Of a DNA stretch of 64,000 bases, positions 36,870-44,001 are shown piece by piece. This stretch comes from Pseudomonas sp. Irchel 3E13. GTDB lineage: Bacteria > Pseudomonadota > Gammaproteobacteria > Pseudomonadales > Pseudomonadaceae. The first letter of the stretch is position 1, and the number at the start of each line of letters is the position of its first letter. The stretch is from NCBI RefSeq assembly GCF_900187455.1, contig NZ_FYDX01000007.1:124001-188000 (forward strand), read 5' to 3'. Below the pieces are notes generated by a model. That model saw nothing but the letters and a program-made list of their open reading frames with translations, was not told where the DNA came from and searched no databases. A program made the translations under genes and the position numbers.

Positions 36870-37277
36870 ATGAAATCGATGGTCTGGCTGATGCTGGCCA
36901 CCCTTGCCGTTGGCGCCCACGCCAGCGAAGAAGAAAGCACGCCATGCGACAACGTCGAGACCGATCAGCAGAACTACGAGTGCGCGCATTTCAGCCGCAC
37001 CAGTTCCGAACGTGAACTCGAGGCGGCCTTCGCCGACCTGCAGGACCGCATCAAGGAGCAATACGCGGGCAAGGCCACGAAAATCGCCGAGCTGAGCAAG
37101 CGCCTGAACGATGCCGAGGCAATCTGGAAGCAACTGCGCGATGCCGACTGCCGTGTCGAAACCTACGACATCCCCGCCGGCAAGGCCTTCGAGGCGGCGC
37201 AAAACACCTGCATCGCCCAGCGCAACGATGACCGTTCCGAGTATCTGCAGTCCCTCGGCCTGCCCACTTCCGATTGA
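36870..37277 (+). CDS. Periplasmic LprI-like protein (DUF1311)
   Basis: A 135-residue exported protein with a short signal peptide (MKSMVWLMLATLAVGAHA). The mature part has four cysteines (CDNVETDQQNYEC, ADCRVE, NTCIAQR) and a helical EREL-x-F pattern typical of the LprI/DUF1311 family, some members of which inhibit lysozyme in the periplasm. GGGAGG sits 9 bases before ATG 36870, so that start is preferred over ATG 36861. It has its own promoter region of about 200 bases and is followed 7 bases later by the DUF3010 gene, possibly as a two-gene operon. Confidence 0.75.
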   Translation: MKSMVWLMLATLAVGAHASEEESTPCDNVETDQQNYECAHFSRTSSERELEAAFADLQDRIKEQYAGKATKIAELSKRLNDAEAIWKQLRDADCRVETYDIPAGKAFEAAQNTCIAQRNDDRSEYLQSLGLPTSD

Positions 37278-37284
37278 GCACGAC

Positions 37285-37704
37285 ATGAAAATCTGCGGTA
37301 TCGAACTCAAGGGCAGCGAGGCCCTGCTGGCCGTCGCCAGCCTCGACGGCGGCCTACCGCTGCACCAGCCCGTCGCGACCAAGAAAATTGCCCTGGACGA
37401 CGACGAAGACGCCGCCCAGGTGAAAGCATTCGCCGCCCGCGTCCAGGCCTTCGTGAACGAGCACGGCATCACCCACGTGGCGATCAAGAAGCGTGGCAAG
37501 AAAGGCGACTTCGCCGGCGGCCCGGTGACCTTCAAGATGGAAGGCCTGCTGCAGTTGCTGGACGGCTGCGAAGTGCACCTGGTGTCGCCGCAGACCATCA
37601 CCGCGCAAGGCAAGAAGCATGACCTGACCCCGCCTGCGGCCCTGAACAAGTATCAGCATGAAGCGTGGAAAAGTGCGGGTGCGCTGATGTTTGGCCGACG
37701 CTGA
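37285..37704 (+). CDS. DUF3010 family protein
   Basis: A 139-residue small soluble protein of the DUF3010 family. The N-terminus MKICGIELKGSEALLAVASL and the central THVAIKKRGKKGDFAGGPVTF segment are the typical parts, with a Ruvc/RNase-H-like look (an acidic residue after two strands). No function is established. It begins 7 bases after the LprI-like gene and ends 10 bases from the convergent PAAR gene, so it marks the edge of the T6SS locus. Confidence 0.75.
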   Translation: MKICGIELKGSEALLAVASLDGGLPLHQPVATKKIALDDDEDAAQVKAFAARVQAFVNEHGITHVAIKKRGKKGDFAGGPVTFKMEGLLQLLDGCEVHLVSPQTITAQGKKHDLTPPAALNKYQHEAWKSAGALMFGRR

Positions 37705-37713
37705 GCAGAGCCA

Positions 37714-37977
37714 TCATCCCTGCCACCTGATGCCCTTCTGAGAAGCGATCAGGCTGGCCCCGCAGGAAACAGTGTCACTGTCTCGCGCGGGTGTCTTGCC
37801 ATTGGCTCGCATCCCGCGTCCTGCCGCCTCGATGGCAACCCTCCCGTGCAGGGGACACTCAAGTGTGTCGCCATGCCCTGCCACGGCAATGCCATTGGCG
37901 GTGAAACCGGTGGTTGCAGTCTGTACCGTGCCACCATGGCTACTGGTGTCGCCGAGAACAATGAAAGGTCGGCTCAT
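37714..37977 (-). CDS. PAAR-domain spike tip protein
   Basis: An 87-residue single PAAR domain, the conical tip that sharpens the VgrG spike in type VI secretion. It has the family GDTSSHGGTVQTATTGFT strand pattern, the conserved HGDTLECPLHG cysteine/histidine zinc site and DSDTVSCGASLIAS at the C-terminus. It begins in an ATGA overlap with the second DUF6708 gene. It is therefore the last gene of the effector module and is probably translated together with it. It probably delivers the VasX-like effector with the VgrG at 43998. Confidence 0.93.
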   Translation of the reverse strand: MSRPFIVLGDTSSHGGTVQTATTGFTANGIAVAGHGDTLECPLHGRVAIEAAGRGMRANGKTPARDSDTVSCGASLIASQKGIRWQG

Positions 37978-39170
37978 TTCAACTCCTGGCGATGAGCATC
38001 TGGCTCAAGGCCGGACATAGACTCTGACGTGCTCTGACCTGCCTCTTGCGACGCTTGCTCGCCCGATTGCGCATTGCTCTTCGCGGGTCTGCGGGCACGT
38101 CGTGGTTTTTTCCCGGCGGGCTCCACTTTGGGCAGTGGTGGCCAGTCAGCAGCGGTAGATAGTTGCGGAACTGGTTTTCCGGGCAGCCCGGCCTCTCGGA
38201 TGATGCGCGGCCAGCGGGGCTCCCAACACAGCAGCAGCGATATCCAGTGGCCCACGGCATGCAATGCCAGAGCCGGAGAGGTCAGCGCCACAATGCAGGC
38301 GACCTGCCAACGCATACCGGCACGCCACAGCGGCCTGAAAAAGCTCAGGGGCGCCATTACCGACAGCCACGGCCATGGCACCTTGCCGAGCAACTTCTTC
38401 GGTGCGGGCACCGATTGCGGACCTTCCTCCATGTAACGGCGAATGAATTCCCAGAGATTGACCATATCGCTGGTGCCATCGGCGCGTTTTCCAACGAAGA
38501 CCATATGGAGGTAAGGGTGGTCGGGCATGGAAGGCTCCCATAAAAGAATGAGTTTTGTGCCTGTGTGAGCGCCTTCCTCGTGGCCTACTCCCGCGTCAAC
38601 GATTACCTTCTCCCAGTCCAAAACGGTAATGCCCCCCGCGAATCGAGGCCGGTGCAGATAGACCTGACGCGTGAGCCGATTGAAACGGATCAACATTCGG
38701 CGTTGGACGAAGTTTTCAAGATTTATGAAAATACGTGCATACCGGATGACCGCGTAAAATGACGCTGCCGCCAGAAGTGCTACGAAAACCCCTAATACAA
38801 AGTCACTAGTTGTTGCCGGCACCTTTAGAGAGTGATGGGTGCCAGTAAACCAAACTTTATTGAGCAATATGGCAGTGCCAGCTAAGCCGAACAGAAAGTA
38901 AATGGTCGCAAGGGAGACATAGGTAATGATCCCTCGACGCTCCTGTGATTCCCCTGCCACGACCTCAATATAGGTTTCATTAAATTCATAAATCGATCCT
39001 TGCGCGCACGGAGCGTCACTGACCCGGTCTCGAATTCCGGGCAAGTCGTCTTCGTGTTTGTATTTTCCAGCAAGTTTTTCAGCCAGGTATTTTTCTTTTT
39101 CTTCCTGCCACATTTCACTGTCGAGGCGAGAGGTCTGTATGTACCACAACATCCATTCAATCCAATACAT
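37974..39170 (-). CDS. DUF6708 membrane protein, probable T6SS immunity protein (copy 2)
   Basis: A 398-residue inner-membrane protein with hydrophobic segments at about 82-105 and 125-147 and two more in the C-terminal half (WPWLSVMAPLSFFRPL and WQVACIVALTSPALALHAVG). The second half (from about residue 150) is nearly identical to the neighbouring copy, while the first 150 residues including the first two membrane segments are clearly diverged. Directly beside a membrane-active effector it is best read as immunity, like the multi-spanning partner of VasX in Vibrio. It starts right after the effector-tail relic (TGA then ATG). Confidence 0.8.
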   Translation of the reverse strand: MYWIEWMLWYIQTSRLDSEMWQEEKEKYLAEKLAGKYKHEDDLPGIRDRVSDAPCAQGSIYEFNETYIEVVAGESQERRGIITYVSLATIYFLFGLAGTAILLNKVWFTGTHHSLKVPATTSDFVLGVFVALLAAASFYAVIRYARIFINLENFVQRRMLIRFNRLTRQVYLHRPRFAGGITVLDWEKVIVDAGVGHEEGAHTGTKLILLWEPSMPDHPYLHMVFVGKRADGTSDMVNLWEFIRRYMEEGPQSVPAPKKLLGKVPWPWLSVMAPLSFFRPLWRAGMRWQVACIVALTSPALALHAVGHWISLLLCWEPRWPRIIREAGLPGKPVPQLSTAADWPPLPKVEPAGKKPRRARRPAKSNAQSGEQASQEAGQSTSESMSGLEPDAHRQELK

Positions 39171-39296
39171 TCAGAGCTCCTCTTCAAGTGCCTCATAGAG
39201 TTTTTGCAGCTCCATGTCCTGATCCTTGAATGATTTCAATAGCCATTCGACTCCCAGCTCGTCAAACCTCGTATGAAGGCTCAAGGTTTCGCTCAT
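39171..39296 (-). pseudogene. 41-codon relic of an effector C-terminal tail
   Basis: A short open frame between the two DUF6708 genes. Its end, FKDQDMELQKLYEALEEEL, matches the end of the large effector (FKDQETELQKLYEALEALT), and the junction to the following gene (TGA directly before ATG) is the same as at the intact effector. Its ATG overlaps the stop of the upstream DUF6708 gene, so it may still be translated. It is most simply what remains of a second effector copy after duplication or tip replacement. The first 15 residues have no counterpart in the intact effector. Confidence 0.75.
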
Positions 39297-40483
39297 TTCA
39301 GCTCTTTTCGACGAGCGTCTGACTCAAGATCGGAGGCAGCTTCAGACATACTCTGCCCTGTCACTTGCGACGCTTGTTCGCCCAATTGCGCATCGCTCTT
39401 CGCGGGTCGGCGGGCGGGCCGTGGTTTTCCTCCTGCGGCCCCCACCTCGGGCAATGGTGGCCAGTCAGCAGCAGTAGATAAAGGCGGAACTGGCTTTCCT
39501 GGTAGGCCCGCTTCGCGGATGATGCGAGGCCAGCGAGGTTCCCAGCACAGCAGCAGCGATATCCAGTGGCCTACGGCATGTAGCGCAAAAGCCGGAGAAG
39601 TCAGTGCCACCCAGCAGGCAACCTGCCAACGCATACCGGCACGCCACAGCGGCCTGAAAAAGCTCAAGGACGCCATTACTGACAGCCACGGCCATGGCAC
39701 CTTGCTCAGCATTTTTTTCGGTACGGGCACCGATTGCGGGCCCTCTTCCATATAGCGGCGTATGAATTCCCACAAGTTGACGATATCGCTGGTTCCGTCG
39801 GCGCGCTTGCCCACGAAAACAACATGCAGATGAGGGAGGTCGGGCATGCTGGGGCCCCACGACAGGATGAGCTTTCTGCCTATGTTGGCTGATTCCTCTT
39901 CACCCACCACGGCCTCGGCAGATACCTGCTCCCAGGCAAAAACGGTCACGCCACCAGCGAATCGAGGCCGGTGCAGATAGACTTGGCGCGTTACGCGATT
40001 GAAGCGGATCAACATTCGGCGTTGAACGAAGTTTTCGAGGGTTATTAAAGTACGTGCGTAACGGGCTGTTACGTAAAAAAAAATACCTGTCAGAAAAAGC
40101 ATAAATATACCGAGCGCAAACCCTCCTGCAGTTGCTGGGGTTTTTAGCGAGGGATGAATGCCGGTAAACCAGACAGTGTTTGTAATAATCGCAAAACTAA
40201 CAAGCTTAAATAAAAAACCGCCAATAATAATAGAAATATACGTAATCAGCCCTCGGCGCTCTTGTGACTCCCCAGCAATAAGCTCAATATATCTTTCATT
40301 AACTTCATAAATCGACCCTTCACCAGATGGGGTTTCGCTTGCCCGATAGGGAATCCCGAGGAAATTATCTCTTCCTTTTCCCATACCCTCAGCGGCTTGA
40401 ATCTTCCTAAGTTTATCTTGCCATTGCTCACTTTCATGAGGCGATGTCTGGATATGCCAGAGCATCCATTCGATCCAGTACAT
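39293..40483 (-). CDS. DUF6708 membrane protein, probable T6SS immunity protein (copy 1)
   Basis: A 396-residue membrane protein paralogous to the next gene. Both start MYWIEWMLW.IQTS and share NFVQRRMLIRFNR and most of the C-terminal half. The N-terminal membrane part (residues 80-145) is locally AT-rich in the DNA (around 40060-40330), unlike the GC-rich 3' half, which suggests a recombined or transferred segment. It directly follows the effector stop (TGA then ATG), so it is the likely cognate immunity protein protecting the inner membrane against the VasX-like toxin. Confidence 0.82.
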   Translation of the reverse strand: MYWIEWMLWHIQTSPHESEQWQDKLRKIQAAEGMGKGRDNFLGIPYRASETPSGEGSIYEVNERYIELIAGESQERRGLITYISIIIGGFLFKLVSFAIITNTVWFTGIHPSLKTPATAGGFALGIFMLFLTGIFFYVTARYARTLITLENFVQRRMLIRFNRVTRQVYLHRPRFAGGVTVFAWEQVSAEAVVGEEESANIGRKLILSWGPSMPDLPHLHVVFVGKRADGTSDIVNLWEFIRRYMEEGPQSVPVPKKMLSKVPWPWLSVMASLSFFRPLWRAGMRWQVACWVALTSPAFALHAVGHWISLLLCWEPRWPRIIREAGLPGKPVPPLSTAADWPPLPEVGAAGGKPRPARRPAKSDAQLGEQASQVTGQSMSEAASDLESDARRKELK

Positions 40484-43105
40484 TCAGGTCAATGCCTCAA
40501 GTGCTTCATACAGTTTTTGCAACTCTGTTTCCTGGTCTTTGAATGGTTTCAATAAGACACCCGATTTCCATTTCTTGAGACAGCTATGCCAGCACCACTC
40601 TTCCATGTCATCAGGATATAGATAAATCATCGCCACGCTTATCCCCAAAGTAACTATGCTGCCAATACCAATCAGCCTGAGTATTATTGGCGCGTACTTG
40701 GAGCCGGCCAGACCTTCTATTGCTGAGATTATTTTCAAATTGCTATTTTGTCCGAAGATAAAACGTAATAACGGACCCGTAGACGAAATGGATGCCGCCC
40801 CCGCAAGAACGGACACCCCCAGCGATACGCTGCCTCGGGCAAAGTAAGCGCCACTAAGAATGTTGTAATCTTTTTCAAATGCCTTACTGCTATCTTCAAA
40901 ATCAATAAAAGCAAGCATGGCCCCACCAACACTCGCCAAACTCCCCCCCACCAACCGCAACCCCCCGAGCGTGACCGCACTCCCACGCCCCAAAACCCCC
41001 GTCGACGCATACCGGTTCGCAACCATTTGCACCCCCAGTGCCGTCAGCTCGACTGTTGCAGCCGTGGTAATCAGGAGTGCCGCCTTGAACTCCAGGTATT
41101 CCTTTTCACCCTCGTCCATTTTCGAGATCTTCACGCCGAGAATGATGCCTTCGAGCAACGCCAGCAGTGTGCCGCCACGCAGTTGGTGAAAGACTCCCTT
41201 TCCAGAGTTCTGAAACTCCCGCATCACGGAGTCGCGCACCCGGGCGATATGGGCGTTCACCTGACCCGAAACCCGGTTGGGATTGGCCGTCAGCCCGGCT
41301 GCCGCCAGTTCGCTCAGCCGTAGACGGGTCGTCACCTCTCCCAGCATGGCGTGCACGAAACCGAGCATCGGGCTCAACAGCAGGCGGTTCGTCGCGTTAA
41401 CCGGTAGTAGCTTCAGCATATATTCGTGAAGGGACGCGAAAAGCGACAGCGTCAGGGGGAGCCGCTGCGGATCGAACCAGCGAGAGCCACCAGCCACGAT
41501 CGCCATTTGAACGGCTGCATCCACCTTGATCAAAAGATCGACGACTCTCTGAAACCAGGCACTGGCAGCACCCAGCTCGGTGACGAGGTTATCGACAGTC
41601 AGGTCGTTGGCCGCGACTTTTGCAGTGGCAAATGCCGCCCGGGCTTCCCTTGCGATGTCGATGTTATTACGCGTCAAGGCACGCCAGGCCAGATTGCGTT
41701 TGCTGATGTCGGTGTCCGACCACCACGACGCCAGTTTCGCTGCGCCCTTGCTGCTTGCATTCATGCCGAGCAGGCACAAGGCAATCTGGCTCGCGAACGC
41801 CTGCCCCCAGACCGGTTGATGACGGTCGTAGACGTCGAGCGCGTGCTCCAGCATCTCGCTGTCCAGCCAGGCGAGGTGATCGTCCCCGCGTCTGTCCATT
41901 TCCTCCTGGGCCTTGCGATCAACCCTGGCGAACTCGGCCTGAATCCGCTCCTTGGCTTTCCAGTCCAGCCTGTCCTGGTACGGCTTGAAGGCCGACTCCT
42001 TTTCGGACTCTGCCTGGCTTCTTACGCGCTCCGGGTCATACGGCTCGCGTCTTTCCAGCGTTGCATAATTGGTCCCGAAACGGGCCTGGTGCATCATGGC
42101 GCGGCCCTTGGCCTCCCGGTCCTGGCGAGCAGCCTTCTCGACGGCCTTCTCGACATACCCCAGTTGCATGGCCATCTTCACGTCGTCCAGCGCCTCTGCA
42201 ACCACATACCGGCGCTCATTGCTGATGCCTTGCGCATCGACGGTCTTGAGCCAGGGCAGATTCATCTCGATGGCGTCATTGCGCCAGGCATTCAGTTCCT
42301 GAACGATGCCAATCGGGTCATCGAGGACAACGGCGACACCGCCTCCGTCCATCAGGCGCTCCAGCGCGTTGCGGTAGATGGAATCCATGTCCCTGGGTAC
42401 GTCTCCAGGGGCAAGTGCGCTGCGAAAGGGCGGGAATGCCTGTTTCTCCAGCATGGCCCTCGCGGCGACATCACCGACAACCCGAAACTCCGCGACGAGG
42501 CTGTCGACATGCGACGGGGTAATGACGTCGTCGAACACTCCACAACTGTTGGCGAGCGTGCGCAGGTCAAACTTCTGCAGACGGTCACGGTAGCGGTTGC
42601 TGCTCAGGTGACGCTCGAGCATGTCGGCACTGAGTGGATCCGGTGTGGACAACAGCCGCGCTTCGTCCACATCTTCCGGATCCGCTACGGTCAGGGTCCA
42701 TCCTCCCAGCGCCAGGACACCACCCACCGGAGTGCCTGGATAGAGGGGCAGCACGGGCTCCAGCAAACCGCTGTCGTGCGCCCGGTAGGTGGCTTCGCAC
42801 ACGTAGTCCTTGCCCGTGCGCTTGACGAACACGTAGACGTAACCCTCGCGCAGGCTGCGTATGGCGTAGCGGCTGTGAGCAAGCGAGGGCGCCAGGCGCT
42901 TGCCCAGGTGAGGGGGTAGCATCGGAGCCAGCTTTTCGACGATGGCCCGGTCCAGGCCGGACATCACGCTGTAGCGCAGTGGCAAGATCGTGAGGGTGCG
43001 CTTGCAACTGACACAAGGACCGTCAGGCTCATTGCTGCTGTTTCGGTTGGAGGCCTCGCGGCTGATGGTGAGCAGGTCGCTCAAGGAGCGGGAAGGTTTG
43101 GACAT
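40484..43105 (-). CDS. VasX-like pore-forming T6SS effector
   Basis: An 873-residue protein with the N-terminal VasX-type module: a CxxC pair at C31/C34, LPLRYSVM, then RYAIRSLREGYVYVFVKR. A long helical middle region follows, and at the C-terminus there are four hydrophobic segments near 676-696, 713-735, 756-780 and 804-830. This is the layout of colicin-like membrane-inserting T6SS effectors such as VasX of Vibrio cholerae and the BTH_I2691 family. No signal peptide. It lies directly downstream of hcp, vgrG and a DUF4123 adaptor, as in Vibrio. Start ATG 43105 chosen; its ribosome site is weak. Confidence 0.88.
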   Translation of the reverse strand: MSKPSRSLSDLLTISREASNRNSSNEPDGPCVSCKRTLTILPLRYSVMSGLDRAIVEKLAPMLPPHLGKRLAPSLAHSRYAIRSLREGYVYVFVKRTGKDYVCEATYRAHDSGLLEPVLPLYPGTPVGGVLALGGWTLTVADPEDVDEARLLSTPDPLSADMLERHLSSNRYRDRLQKFDLRTLANSCGVFDDVITPSHVDSLVAEFRVVGDVAARAMLEKQAFPPFRSALAPGDVPRDMDSIYRNALERLMDGGGVAVVLDDPIGIVQELNAWRNDAIEMNLPWLKTVDAQGISNERRYVVAEALDDVKMAMQLGYVEKAVEKAARQDREAKGRAMMHQARFGTNYATLERREPYDPERVRSQAESEKESAFKPYQDRLDWKAKERIQAEFARVDRKAQEEMDRRGDDHLAWLDSEMLEHALDVYDRHQPVWGQAFASQIALCLLGMNASSKGAAKLASWWSDTDISKRNLAWRALTRNNIDIAREARAAFATAKVAANDLTVDNLVTELGAASAWFQRVVDLLIKVDAAVQMAIVAGGSRWFDPQRLPLTLSLFASLHEYMLKLLPVNATNRLLLSPMLGFVHAMLGEVTTRLRLSELAAAGLTANPNRVSGQVNAHIARVRDSVMREFQNSGKGVFHQLRGGTLLALLEGIILGVKISKMDEGEKEYLEFKAALLITTAATVELTALGVQMVANRYASTGVLGRGSAVTLGGLRLVGGSLASVGGAMLAFIDFEDSSKAFEKDYNILSGAYFARGSVSLGVSVLAGAASISSTGPLLRFIFGQNSNLKIISAIEGLAGSKYAPIILRLIGIGSIVTLGISVAMIYLYPDDMEEWCWHSCLKKWKSGVLLKPFKDQETELQKLYEALEALT

Positions 43106-43128
43106 GGGGAGTGCTCTCGTTTGTTTGA

Positions 43129-44001
43129 CTACGCCTGGTGGCAAGAAGCGAGGTACAGATCGCCAAGACGACCTTTACCCGCAACCACCGCGCGCATGGC
43201 GAACAGCCAATTGCGGTCGGCCGCCAGGCTTGCCGCACCTTTAGTCAGGGAAAGGAAGACGTAGTCGTGAAGATCGTCGTGCGTGGACAACCCGGCCTCG
43301 CGCGCGCTGTTCACCAGCGCTTCGACGCGTGCCAACCGCACGCCCCGGCAGGGGTTGTCGAGCAGATCCGGAGCCTGGGTCTCCACCGTGCGCAACAGGC
43401 GATGAGGCAGCGGATCACCCGTCAGGGCCTGCCAGAGTGGCTGGTCGATCATCAATGGCGACAGCGGCTTGGCATGGGCCGCGCCCAAGCCGGAGATCCG
43501 GGCCCAGAGCTGAATTTTGGTGTCGGACTTGGGAATCCACCATGAGGCAATCGGCGTGATGAGCTCGCGCCACCAGTGCGGCGGAGCTTGCTGATAGAGC
43601 ACTGCCAACACCCAAGGGTCGTAGTAACGCAACAGATAGGCGGCGCCATCCGGGCCGCGGGCCACGAGAGCTTGTGCCAGGTGCTCGACGAGACGCTCGG
43701 GAGCAACGGTGCTGATTATCCAACCGTGCAGTGCGTTGCGCAGCCTGCCAGTGAAGGCTCCGGCCAGCACGGTGTGTCCTTTGCTGTTGGCAGATGCGGC
43801 CTTTAATAACAGTGGACTGTGAGGGTGTAACGCGTGCAAGGCCGGCTCTTGCAGCAAGGGCAAGGCGTTTCCCGCAAAACGCTCATGCACGGCGTCGCGC
43901 AATTCCCCATCGAGTCCCGCGATGTCGCATACGGCCAGAAGATGTGCTGTCGGCCCAAGCGCATCGAGCTGGTTCAGGATTTGGTCTTCCACTGTGTTCA
44001 T
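43129..44001 (-). CDS. DUF4123 T6SS adaptor protein
   Basis: A 290-residue cytosolic adaptor of the DUF4123 (Tap-1/TEC) type, comparable to VasW, which loads an effector onto its VgrG. The sequence has the family LLAVCDIAGLDGELRD opening, a middle helical part with LLRYYDPWVL, and a C-terminal DYVFLSLTKGAASLAADRNW. It is in an ATGA overlap with vgrG upstream and 23 bases from the effector downstream, the usual vgrG-adaptor-effector order. Start ATG 44001 is fixed by the overlap. Confidence 0.9.
   Translation of the reverse strand: MNTVEDQILNQLDALGPTAHLLAVCDIAGLDGELRDAVHERFAGNALPLLQEPALHALHPHSPLLLKAASANSKGHTVLAGAFTGRLRNALHGWIISTVAPERLVEHLAQALVARGPDGAAYLLRYYDPWVLAVLYQQAPPHWWRELITPIASWWIPKSDTKIQLWARISGLGAAHAKPLSPLMIDQPLWQALTGDPLPHRLLRTVETQAPDLLDNPCRGVRLARVEALVNSAREAGLSTHDDLHDYVFLSLTKGAASLAADRNWLFAMRAVVAGKGRLGDLYLASCHQA

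Noticed and set aside
37714..43105. Mobile element or integrase carrying the effector module
   Set aside because: No transposase, integrase or target-site duplication was seen; the module seems to have been shuffled by homologous recombination.
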